Assembly: GCA_035575035.1 (NCBI GenBank)
Contig: DATLYH010000316.1
Location: 1-11,219 of the forward strand
DNA: 11,219 bases
Source of the DNA: DATLYH01 sp035575035
Lineage (GTDB): Bacteria > Planctomycetota > Planctomycetia > Gemmatales > Gemmataceae
Reading direction: 5' to 3'
Within the stretch, counting starts at the first letter, position 1; each line of letters opens with the position of its first letter. The notes under the pieces were generated by a model. The model was given only the letters and a program-made list of their open reading frames with translations. It ran no database searches and was not told where the DNA came from. Of the stretch, positions 1-6,169 are shown piece after piece. Position numbers and translations under genes: made by a program.

Positions 1-12
1 AGAGGAGCCGGG

Positions 13-948
13 GTGCCGCGATTCAGGAGGAAGCGCGTGCCGCCGACACGGATTGTCCCCGCCTACGTCACCCGCTGGGGCCGGGCCTATCACGCCGACG
101 CCCGGGACGTACTGCGCCGGCTGAAGGACAACTCGGTGGCCCTGGTCCTCACCTCGCCGCCGTTTGCCCTGCGGCGCCGCAAGGCCTACGGCAACGTCGA
201 TGCCGGCCAGTACATCGACTGGTTCTGGCCGTTCGCGGAAGAGATCTACCGCGTCTTGCGGCCCGACGGCAGTTTCGTGTTCGAGCTGGGCGGCGCCTGG
301 AACCCCGGCCGCGGTACCCGCTCGCTTTATCCGTATGAGCTGGTGCTGCGACTGTGCCGGCTCTTTCACCTGGCGCAGGAATTCTACTGGTACAACCCCT
401 CGCGGCTGCCGACGCCGGCCGAGTGGGTGACCATCCGCCGCACGCGCGTCAAGGATGCTGTCTACCCGATCTGGTGGCTGGCGAAGACCGAGTCGCCCAA
501 CGCCGACAACCGCCGGGTGCTCCGGCCGTACAGCCGGTCGATGCGGCGGCTGCTGCGCGACGGCTACGAGACGGCCCGCCGGCCGTCGCAGCACGACATC
601 TCGCCGCACTTCCGCCGCGACAACGGCGGCGCCATCCCGCCCAACCTGCTGGAGGTGCCCAACACCTGCTCCAGCGACGACTACCTCCGCCGCTGCCGCG
701 CCGCCGGACTGCCAATTCATCCGGCCCGCTTCCCGCTGGCGGTGCCTGAGTTCTTCATCCGTTTCCTGACCGAGCCGGGGCAACTGGTCGTGGACCCGTT
801 CGCCGGCAGCAACGTCACCGGCTGGGTGGCCGAGCAGCTCGGCCGGCGCTGGCTGAGCGTGGAGATCAACGCCGACTACGTGGCCGGCTCGCGCCTCCGC
901 TTTACCGCCGCCCCTGCCGGCGAACGGCCGGACGCCGTCGCAGGGTGA
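13..948 (+). CDS. Beta-class DNA methyltransferase, M.PvuII-like (probable N4-cytosine)
   Basis: Transfers a methyl group from S-adenosylmethionine to an amino group of a DNA base. TSPPF (residues 47-51) is the catalytic motif IV and DPFAGSNVTG (261-270) the SAM-binding motif I. This order, IV before I, defines the beta class. SPPF rather than DPPF or NPPY is typical of N4-cytosine enzymes such as M.PvuII, and the SPPFALRRRKAYGN context fits that group. The region between (about 95-245) should hold target recognition. The length, 311 aa, is normal. Two GTG starts are possible: position 13 (AGGAG at 3-7) and position 37 (AGGAGG at 25-30, 6-nt spacer, the better ribosome site). The frame is open to the window edge, so a start further left cannot be excluded. 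No partner endonuclease is visible downstream; one could lie left of the window, or the enzyme may be solitary. The methylated base and the target site are inferences. Confidence 0.88.
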   Translation: MPRFRRKRVPPTRIVPAYVTRWGRAYHADARDVLRRLKDNSVALVLTSPPFALRRRKAYGNVDAGQYIDWFWPFAEEIYRVLRPDGSFVFELGGAWNPGRGTRSLYPYELVLRLCRLFHLAQEFYWYNPSRLPTPAEWVTIRRTRVKDAVYPIWWLAKTESPNADNRRVLRPYSRSMRRLLRDGYETARRPSQHDISPHFRRDNGGAIPPNLLEVPNTCSSDDYLRRCRAAGLPIHPARFPLAVPEFFIRFLTEPGQLVVDPFAGSNVTGWVAEQLGRRWLSVEINADYVAGSRLRFTAAPAGERPDAVAG

Positions 949-1054
949 GGAGAACGTTTGCCGGCGAGGGGTCTTGTCTCCAGCTCATCCTTCCTCATGC
1001 CCGGCCAAGCGCCCTCGTTGTTGATGGCCTTCCCGGTTGGATGGCCCGTACGTC

Positions 1055-1081
1055 GTGGCACCGGCTGTCAGCCGGTACCAC
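1055..1081. repeat. REP-like hairpin
   Basis: Left arm GTGGCACCGGCT (1055-1066) and right arm AGCCGGTACCAC (1070-1081) form a 12-bp stem with one mismatch around a 3-nt loop (GTC). Similar 'GGCACCGGCTGTCAGCCGGT' words recur between genes in planctomycete genomes, as I recall them. Only one copy lies in this window, so its repeat status is not shown here. There is no T-run right after it, so it is not a standard intrinsic terminator. Confidence 0.6.
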
Positions 1082-1230
1082 ACTCCGCCCTGGCCATCCC
1101 GGAGAGCACCTCAGGGCCCAGGGGCTTGCAGGCTCACAAGCTCCCATTGGTGGTGAACGAGAGTTTTCTGGTCTTTTGAACACCAGGACCGCTAGATTGG
1201 GCTCATGAACCACTTTTTTTACCCATCGAT

Positions 1231-1260
1231 TTGACATCACCCAAAAACCTATTCTAGAGT
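1231..1260 (+). promoter_or_regulatory. Sigma70-type promoter for the two-component pair
   Basis: A perfect -35 TTGACA (1231-1236), an 18-nt AT-rich spacer and a -10 TAGAGT (1255-1260; 4 of 6 matches to TATAAT). This predicts a transcript start near 1267 and a leader of about 60 nt before the kinase ATG at 1330. It is the best promoter match on the plus strand of this window. Confidence 0.55.
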
Positions 1261-1329
1261 TTCACGTCCAACCTGAATTAACGTTTGCCGGGGGTGGTTT
1301 AGTTGAATCGGTCGCGAGGAGCTGGGGTC

Positions 1330-2544
1330 ATGCACGACCTGGACAACTACCCGGAAAAGCCTGCCGATTGCCAGCGCCGCCTGGAGGATGCGGCCGCGGT
1401 GGCCCGCCGTCTGGCCCACGACTTCGGCAACATCCTAACCGGCATTCTGGGGTTCAGTGAACTGGCCCTCAAGCACGCGCCCGCCTCGTCGCCGCTGCAT
1501 CGCTTCGTGCAGGAGACCCACCGGGCCGCTCAGGAGGGGGCCGAGCTGACCCATCAGTTGCAGATGTTTAGTTGCCGCCGAGCGACTCGCACCCGGCCTG
1601 CCCGGTTGTCGGCGGCCGCTGAGGCTGAGGCGGTTCGGCTGCGGCCGTTGTTGAGTCCGGATGTCCAGTTGCAGGTGTCGGTCCCGGCCGATCTGCCGCT
1701 GCTAGCCATCGCCGAGGAGCTGTTGCGAACGGTCCTGGGCCAACTCCTGGACAATGCCCGTGAGGCCCTAACCGGACCGGGCATGATCGGCCTGTCGGCA
1801 CGCCCGGCGTTGGTGAGCAAGGTGGAATGCAGCGGCTTGTTGGGCAGCGCCGAGCCGGGGCCTTGTGTCGAGGTGTGCGTCAGCGACACGGGGACCGGGC
1901 TGAGCCCCGAGGCCCGCCGGCACCTGTTCGCCCAACCGTTTTACAGCAGCAAGCCGCGGCACCGCGGTCTGGGGCTAGCGATGGTCTACGGCATCCTCCA
2001 CGCTCACGGCGGCGGCTTCCGCCTGGAGTCGCCGCCCGCAGGAGGGACGGTGGCACGGCTGTACTTGCCGTTGGCTGTCGGACTGGCTCCCACGCCGCTC
2101 CCTGCTCCGCCGCCGGGCGGTGGGGCCAAGGTACTGGTGGTCGATGACGATCCTGCGGTCTTGCGGCTGGTCGGCGCCACCCTGGCCAGCGCCGGCTACC
2201 AAGTGCAAACGGTCAGCTGCCCAGTCCAGGCTCTCGACTCGTACACCGCGGCCGCCCGGGAGCCGTTCCAATTGGTGCTCTCCGACGTGCGGATGCCCCG
2301 GATGAACGGCTTCGACCTGGCCCGGCAGCTGCTCCGCCACGACGCCAACGCCAATGTGCTGTTCATGAGCGGCCATGCCGCTCCGGAGCTGACCCAGGCC
2401 TCGGACATCGTCCGCCGGTTTGAGTTGCTGCCCAAGCCCTTTCAGGCCGAAGCACTGCTGCGGGCGGTGCGGACCGCGCTGGACCGCGGCGCCCGCCGGC
2501 TCTCGGCCGGCAACGGACCGCCCTCAGAAGAGACTATCGTTTAA
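1330..2544 (+). CDS. Soluble hybrid histidine kinase with C-terminal receiver domain
   Basis: Cytoplasmic sensor kinase that should autophosphorylate on His and pass phosphate to Asp. HisKA: the H-box LAHDFGNILTG has the phospho-acceptor at H30. HATPase_c: N-box QLLDNAREAL (N142), G1 DTGTGL (186-191), G2 RGLGLAMVYG (212-221). Receiver (267-385): acidic pocket D272-D274, phospho-acceptor D319 in LSDVRMP, conserved K369. It has no membrane segment and only about 20 residues before the kinase core, so the input must come from a partner protein. The start is the ATG at 1330, with GAGGAG at 1316-1321 and an 8-nt spacer. An upstream TTG at 1303 lacks a ribosome site. It lies 41 nt before the receiver-XRE gene, so the two probably form an operon, with the second protein as the likely phosphate acceptor (inference). 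Family assignment is firm; the signal is unknown. Confidence 0.92.
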   Translation: MHDLDNYPEKPADCQRRLEDAAAVARRLAHDFGNILTGILGFSELALKHAPASSPLHRFVQETHRAAQEGAELTHQLQMFSCRRATRTRPARLSAAAEAEAVRLRPLLSPDVQLQVSVPADLPLLAIAEELLRTVLGQLLDNAREALTGPGMIGLSARPALVSKVECSGLLGSAEPGPCVEVCVSDTGTGLSPEARRHLFAQPFYSSKPRHRGLGLAMVYGILHAHGGGFRLESPPAGGTVARLYLPLAVGLAPTPLPAPPPGGGAKVLVVDDDPAVLRLVGATLASAGYQVQTVSCPVQALDSYTAAAREPFQLVLSDVRMPRMNGFDLARQLLRHDANANVLFMSGHAAPELTQASDIVRRFELLPKPFQAEALLRAVRTALDRGARRLSAGNGPPSEETIV

Positions 2545-2585
2545 CCCTCAGGTGATTCCGCAACCGTTTAAGAGGAGACCTCCCT

Positions 2586-3296
2586 GTGACCGCACACCTG
2601 AATTCCGGCGTCATGGAACTTGAGCCGTCTGCTGTCGTGCCCGCCCCCCCAAGGGCGGAGGCGCGGCCGATCTCCCATGGCCGCGGCGAGCTGTACTGTA
2701 CCGGCGAAATCCGTATTCTCGTCCTTGATGACGATGAGGCCGTCTGCCGGGTCATCCAGGCCGCCTTGGGTCAGAACGATTTCTCCATCGATACCGTCTC
2801 CGACCCGGCGTTGATGGAGGCCCAGTTGCGGAGCCGGCCGTACCACGTCATCATCCTGGACTACGTGATCCCCGGGTTGCAGTCGGAGCAGGTGCTGGAG
2901 TGGGTACGGGAGCACCAGCCCGACGCCAGCATCATCGTGGTGACGGCTTACCCGTCGATCGACAGCGCCCTGAACTGCTTGCGGGCCCGGACCTACGACT
3001 ACCTGACCAAGCCGTTCCAGGTTGCCCACTTGCAACGGGTGGTGACGCGCTGCCTGGAAAGCAAGGGATTGCTGCGGCTGTCGGAGGCCGCCCTGCGCGA
3101 GTCGCTGGGGACCGCCATCCGCGAGCGGCGCAAGGCCCTGGGGCTGACACTGGCTCAGATGGCGCAGCGAACCAACGTCTCGCTCGGCTACCTCTCACAG
3201 ATCGAGCTGGGCAAGAACTCGGCCTCAATCGACACGCTGTACCGCATCTGCCTCGGCCTGGGCATCCGGATGTCCGACCTGTTCCAGACGATCTGA
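2586..3296 (+). CDS. Response regulator with receiver and XRE-type HTH domains
   Basis: Predicted phosphorylation-controlled DNA-binding regulator. The receiver spans residues about 42-158: acidic D48-D50, phospho-acceptor D92 in IILDYVIP, switch T120, conserved K142 in LTKPF. The Cro/C1 (HTH_3) domain spans about 172-235, IRERRKALGLTLAQMAQRT followed by a recognition helix in NVSLGYLSQIELGKNS, and ends just before the C-terminus. About 40 poorly structured residues precede the receiver. The GTG start at 2586 follows AGAGGAG (2571-2577) with an 8-nt spacer; an ATG at 2613 (residue 10) is the alternative. Receivers usually carry OmpR, LuxR or Fis-type output domains, so an XRE output is uncommon. 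It is probably co-transcribed with the hybrid kinase. XRE proteins usually bind short palindromes as dimers; the target here is not known. Confidence 0.9.
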   Translation: MTAHLNSGVMELEPSAVVPAPPRAEARPISHGRGELYCTGEIRILVLDDDEAVCRVIQAALGQNDFSIDTVSDPALMEAQLRSRPYHVIILDYVIPGLQSEQVLEWVREHQPDASIIVVTAYPSIDSALNCLRARTYDYLTKPFQVAHLQRVVTRCLESKGLLRLSEAALRESLGTAIRERRKALGLTLAQMAQRTNVSLGYLSQIELGKNSASIDTLYRICLGLGIRMSDLFQTI

Positions 3297-3314
3297 GCAG
3301 GCGGCTTCCCCGGG

Positions 3315-3367
3315 GGAGACACGGAGACAAGGAGCAAGAACCGTCTTCTCCTTGTCTCCGTGTCTCC
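3315..3367. repeat. GGAGACA octamer hairpin, copy 1
   Basis: Left arm GGAGACACGGAGACAAGGAG (3315-3334) is perfectly complementary to 3348-3367: a 20-bp stem with a 13-nt loop. Each arm is built of 8-bp units (GGAGACAC, GGAGACAA, GGAG). A further TTGTCTCC unit follows at 3368-3375. It begins 18 nt after the regulator stop codon. It could protect or end the transcript, but no T-run follows. The same words form the hairpin at 8234-8303. Confidence 0.85.
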
Positions 3368-3423
3368 TTGTCTCCCGGTCACCGCGTGGCGTCCATCTGG
3401 ACAAGTCTCGGGGAACGAGTAAA

Positions 3424-3430
3424 AAGGAGG
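3424..3430 (+). promoter_or_regulatory. Shine-Dalgarno-like sequence without a start codon
   Basis: AAGGAGG is a full-strength match to the ribosome-binding consensus, but no ATG, GTG or TTG lies 4-12 nt downstream. Repeats fill the interval 3447-3543, and pyrH starts at 3558. One reading is that this was once the pyrH ribosome site and was separated from the gene by repeat insertion (inference). Confidence 0.3.
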
Positions 3431-3446
3431 TAGCAACCGGAGCAAA

Positions 3447-3476
3447 GGGACAAGGGATTGAGGGCGAAGGGTAGGG
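3447..3476. repeat. Purine-rich GGG-spaced block
   Basis: GGG triplets begin at 3447, 3454, 3462, 3469 and 3474 (spacings 7, 8, 7 and 5) in an almost pure purine stretch. It is a loose short-period repeat, much less regular than the heptamers that follow. Confidence 0.45.
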
Positions 3477-3501
3477 AAGCAGAAGCTGTTCCACGCCGTC
3501 A

Positions 3502-3543
3502 CTCCTGATTCCTGATCCCTAACTCCTGATCCCCGACCTCTGA
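3502..3543. repeat. Six tandem heptamers upstream of pyrH
   Basis: Six consecutive 7-mers: CTCCTGA, TTCCTGA, TCCCTAA, CTCCTGA, TCCCCGA, CCTCTGA. The array ends 14 nt before the pyrH ATG. It resembles in form the heptanucleotide STRR elements known from filamentous cyanobacteria. Its function is unknown; here it occupies the place where a ribosome-binding site would be expected. Confidence 0.75.
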
Positions 3544-3557
3544 ACGCGGTGCCCCTC

Positions 3558-4301
3558 ATGGACGACCACTCCCCCGAGACCCTCCGGCCGAAATACAAGC
3601 GCGTGGTCTTGAAAATCAGCGGGGAAGGGTTCGGCCACAGCGGCAAGAGCGGCATCAGTATCGAAGAGACGCTCAACCTGGCGCGGCAGGCCCAGCGGGT
3701 GTTGCAGCGCGGGGTGCAGTTGGCCATCGTGGTCGGGGCCGGCAACATCCTCCGCGGCGCCCAGTTCTCGGCCGGCGGCGAGGTGATCCGGCCGGCGACC
3801 GCCCACTACATGGGGATGCTGGCCACGGTGCTCAACGGCCTGGCCCTGCAAGACGCCCTGGAGAGCCTGCACTGCGAGACCCGGCTCCAGACCGCCATCC
3901 GCATGGAGACGGTGGCCGAGCCTTACATCCGCCGCCGCTGCATCCGCCACCTGGAAAAGGGGCGGATCGTCATCCTGGCCGGCGGCACCGGCAATCCCTT
4001 CGTCACCACCGACACCGCCGCTGCCCTCCGCGCCCGTGAGTTGGAAGCCGACATCCTCCTCAAGGCGACCCGGGTCGATGGCGTCTACAGCGAAGATCCC
4101 GAGTTGAACCCGCATGCGGTCCGCTATGAAAAGTTGACCTATGCCCAGGTAATGCGAGATAATCTGCGCGTGATGGACATGGCGGCCGTCAGCCTGTGCC
4201 GGGAGGCGAAGCTGCCGATCCTGGTCTTCAACTTCAAGCGTGAGGGGAACATCGAACGGGCCATTGCCGGCCACGCCATTGGCACCCTCGTGAGCGAGTA
4301 A
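3558..4301 (+). CDS. pyrH: UMP kinase
   Basis: Phosphorylates UMP to UDP with ATP in the cytoplasm (pyrimidine nucleotide synthesis). It is a bacterial amino-acid-kinase-fold enzyme, normally a UTP-inhibited hexamer. Family motifs in order: LKISGEGF (18-25, phosphate binding), VVGAGNILRG (58-67), GGTGNPFVTTDTAA (142-155), LKATRVDGVYSEDP (168-181) and the VMDMAA stretch (206-211). The length of 247 aa is normal. The start is uncertain: ATG at 3558 is preferred, a GTG at 3549 adds three residues, and neither has a Shine-Dalgarno sequence because the heptamer array abuts the gene. The pyrH-frr order is conserved in many bacteria, but the usual rpsB-tsf genes are not upstream here. The gap to frr is filled by an inverted repeat. 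Identification is firm. Confidence 0.97.
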   Translation: MDDHSPETLRPKYKRVVLKISGEGFGHSGKSGISIEETLNLARQAQRVLQRGVQLAIVVGAGNILRGAQFSAGGEVIRPATAHYMGMLATVLNGLALQDALESLHCETRLQTAIRMETVAEPYIRRRCIRHLEKGRIVILAGGTGNPFVTTDTAAALRARELEADILLKATRVDGVYSEDPELNPHAVRYEKLTYAQVMRDNLRVMDMAAVSLCREAKLPILVFNFKREGNIERAIAGHAIGTLVSE

Positions 4302-4358
4302 TTAGTCCGTAGTCCGTAGCGGAGGCCGGTGAGCTGCGGACTACGGACTACGGACTAA
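4302..4358. repeat. Inverted heptamer repeat filling the pyrH-frr gap
   Basis: Left arm TTAGTCCGTAGTCCGTAG (4302-4319) and right arm CTACGGACTACGGACTAA (4341-4358) are perfectly complementary: an 18-bp stem with a 21-nt loop. The units are TAGTCCG on the left and three CGGACTA copies on the right (4337-4357). The element begins on the base after the pyrH stop and ends 5 nt before the frr ATG. No T-run follows. It leaves frr without a Shine-Dalgarno sequence. Confidence 0.88.
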
Positions 4359-4363
4359 CGACC

Positions 4364-4924
4364 ATGACCCCTGAAGAAATCCTCCTCGATTGTGAAGAGC
4401 GGATGGAGAAGGCGGTCAATGTTCTCCGCGACGAGCTGCGCGGGCTGCGGACCGGCCGGGCCTCCCCCGCCCTGGTGGACAGCCTGCGGGTCGAGTACTA
4501 CGGCTCGCTGACGCCCTTGAAGCAACTGGCCCAGATCAGCACGCCCGACCCGCAGCAGATCGTCATCCGACCATACGACGCCGCCATCCTCAAGGAGATC
4601 GAGAAGGCCATCCGGGCCAGCGACCTGGGCATGTCGCCGACCAACGACGGCAAAATGATCCGCCTGCAAGTGCCGCCGATGAGCGGCGAGCAGCGGCAGA
4701 AGATGGTCGCCCGCATCAAAAAGTCGGCCGAGGAGGCCAAGGTCGCCTGCCGCAATATCCGCCGCGACGCCAACAAGCAGCTGGAGCAACTCGAGAAAAA
4801 AGGCGAGATCACCGAGGATGAACTGGACCGCAACAAGGAAGAGGTCCAGAACCTCCTGAAGACCTATGAAGACAAGATCACCGAGATGAGCGACCGCAAG
4901 GCCAAGGAAGTGATGGAACAGTAA
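4364..4924 (+). CDS. frr: Ribosome recycling factor
   Basis: With EF-G it splits post-termination ribosomes so that they can re-initiate. Its length of 186 aa is standard. The N-terminal helix carries the signature LRGLRTGRASPALVDSLRVEYYG (residues about 25-47); the beta domain follows (to about 105, with QIVIRPYD and LGMSPTNDGKMIRL), then the long C-terminal helices MVARIKKSAEEAK and KKGEITEDELDRNKEEVQ. The ATG at 4364 matches the family N-terminus (MTPEEIL), so the start is good although no Shine-Dalgarno sequence precedes it. It lies downstream of pyrH in the usual order and is probably in the same transcript, if the hairpin in the gap is not a terminator. A strong terminator ends the unit. 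Confidence 0.97.
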   Translation: MTPEEILLDCEERMEKAVNVLRDELRGLRTGRASPALVDSLRVEYYGSLTPLKQLAQISTPDPQQIVIRPYDAAILKEIEKAIRASDLGMSPTNDGKMIRLQVPPMSGEQRQKMVARIKKSAEEAKVACRNIRRDANKQLEQLEKKGEITEDELDRNKEEVQNLLKTYEDKITEMSDRKAKEVMEQ

Positions 4925-4940
4925 GGACCGACTCCCTCGC

Positions 4941-4986
4941 GAGCCACAGAGGTGCGGCCGTGTCTCTGTGGCTCATTATTTTTTAG
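4941..4986 (+). terminator. Rho-independent terminator after frr
   Basis: GAGCCACAGAG (4941-4951) pairs perfectly with CTCTGTGGCTC (4964-4974): an 11-bp stem with a 12-nt loop, followed by the T-rich tail ATTATTTTTTAG (4975-4986). It starts 17 nt after the frr stop codon. It separates the pyrH-frr unit from the TerC gene. Confidence 0.88.
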
Positions 4987-4999
4987 GTGTGCTCCTGAC

Positions 5000-6082
5000 A
5001 TGACCGCAATCTGGGCGTGGGCGTCGGCACCGGAAATCGGGGTCCTGGTCGGCTTTCACGTCTTCATCCTGTTGATGCTGGCCCTCGACCTGGGCGTCTT
5101 CCAGCGGCAGGCGCACGCCGTCAGCATGACCGAGGCCGCCGTCTGGAGCACCATTTGGGTCGCCCTGGCCCTGGTGTTCGCCGTTGGCATCTGGCAGTTC
5201 TGGCACCTGTGGCGGCCGGAGGAGGCCGACCGCGGCGGCGACCGGGCGGTCGAGTTCATCACCGGCTATCTGGTGGAAAAATCGCTGTCGGTGGACAACT
5301 TGTTTGTCTTCCTGGTGATCTTCCGCTACTTTGCGGTGCCGGCCCACTTGCAGCAGCGGGTCCTCCTCTGGGGCATCATCGGGGCGATCGTCATGCGGGC
5401 CGCCCTGATCCTGATCGGGGCCGCCCTGCTTAGCGCTTTCCACTGGATGATCTACGTCTTCGCCGCCGTGCTGCTGTATACCAGCTTCAAGATGCTCCGC
5501 TCCGTCGAGGAGGAGATCGACCCCGGCCGCAATCCCCTCTTACGGTTGGCCCAGCGCTTCCTACCGGTGGTCAGCAGCTATGAGTCGCAGCGCTTCTGGG
5601 TCCGCCGTGAGGGGCGCTGGCACGCCACGCCGCTGCCGTTGGTGCTTCTGGTCGTCGAGAGCACCGACGTGATGTTCGCCCTCGATTCGATCCCGGCGAT
5701 CTTCGGCCTGACGAAAGACGCCTTCATTGTCTACACCTCGAACATCTTCGCCATCCTCGGCCTGCGGGCGCTGTACTTCCTGCTGGCCAATTTCCTGGGG
5801 ATGTTTCGCTACCTGAATGTCGGCCTGGCGCTGGTGCTGGGGTTCGTGGGCCTGAAGATGATCGTGGAGCAGCCGCTGGAGCCGTACCTGGCGTCGCGGG
5901 GAATCGAAAAGGGGAACCTGATCCTTATCTCCCTGGGGGTGATCGCGACGATTCTGACGGTGTCGGTGGTGGCCTCAATTGTGGCCGGTCCCAAGGAGCC
6001 GTTGGAACACCTGCCTGAAGGGGTAGCCGAGACCCCACCCGCGGACCCGAACGACGAAGAGGTGCCGGCGCGGGAACCGTAA
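5000..6082 (+). CDS. TerC/Alx-family integral membrane protein
   Basis: TerC-superfamily inner-membrane protein of the Alx type. Relatives are linked to manganese export, tellurite resistance and metal loading of secreted enzymes; the substrate here is inferred. The hallmark acidic motifs are present: LDLGVFQR (residues 29-36), EKSLSVDNLFVF (93-104) and ESTDVMFALDSIPAIFGLTK (220-239), followed by TSNIFAILGLRALYFLL (246-262). Roughly eight to nine hydrophobic segments are visible, with a soluble loop at about 166-210 and a Pro/Glu-rich tail from about 330. The ATG at 5000 is chosen because an upstream GTG at 4952 lies inside the frr terminator hairpin. The ribosome site is weak (AGGTG, about 10 nt upstream). 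Only about 25 nt separate the terminator from the start, so there is no room for a yybP-ykoY manganese riboswitch. A weak hairpin (6085-6104) follows the stop. 360 aa. Confidence 0.92.
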   Translation: MTAIWAWASAPEIGVLVGFHVFILLMLALDLGVFQRQAHAVSMTEAAVWSTIWVALALVFAVGIWQFWHLWRPEEADRGGDRAVEFITGYLVEKSLSVDNLFVFLVIFRYFAVPAHLQQRVLLWGIIGAIVMRAALILIGAALLSAFHWMIYVFAAVLLYTSFKMLRSVEEEIDPGRNPLLRLAQRFLPVVSSYESQRFWVRREGRWHATPLPLVLLVVESTDVMFALDSIPAIFGLTKDAFIVYTSNIFAILGLRALYFLLANFLGMFRYLNVGLALVLGFVGLKMIVEQPLEPYLASRGIEKGNLILISLGVIATILTVSVVASIVAGPKEPLEHLPEGVAETPPADPNDEEVPAREP

Positions 6083-6169
6083 CCGGCGCCAATGACCTTG
6101 CGCCGCTGCGTGGCCCGCCCTTCGCCGACCGTAAATCGTTCAACATCCCTCGGATAATCGGGAAACCTC

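Larger units (their letters stand above)
949..1329. other. Intergenic region without a supported gene
   Basis: About 380 bp. It contains a 12-bp hairpin (1055-1081), a weaker inverted motif around CTTG/CAAG (about 1119-1144), a T7 run at 1214-1220, and a promoter at 1231-1260 for the downstream kinase. Short open frames cross it on both strands, but none has a ribosome site or a recognisable product. One plus-strand frame (958-1179) reads through the hairpin and looks like a by-product of the repeat. Confidence 0.6.

Noticed and set aside
958..1179. 73-codon plus-strand ORF after the first methyltransferase
   Set aside because: It reads through the REP-like hairpin (giving GTGCQPVP), has no ribosome site, and resembles spurious repeat-derived ORFs.
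3315..3376. Octamer hairpin as an intrinsic terminator of the two-component operon
   Set aside because: The stem is strong but is followed by a GC-rich sequence with no T-run. It is kept as a repeat; some role in 3'-end formation remains possible.
3502..3543. CRISPR array
   Set aside because: The repeats are 7 bp long and directly abutting, with no spacers; this is a tandem repeat. No cas genes are present.
3519..4274. Long minus-strand ORF opposite pyrH, and similar long frames opposite frr, terC and the binding protein
   Set aside because: They are shadows of strongly identified genes caused by high third-position GC; none shows a domain of its own.
4952..4999. GTG start extending the TerC protein by 16 residues
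   Set aside because: The extension is encoded by the terminator hairpin and T-run of frr. The ATG at 5000 gives the family-like N-terminus.
4941..4999. yybP-ykoY (manganese/pH) riboswitch before the Alx-like gene
   Set aside because: Only an intrinsic terminator and about 25 nt lie before the start codon; the riboswitch needs roughly 100 nt and conserved loops that are absent.
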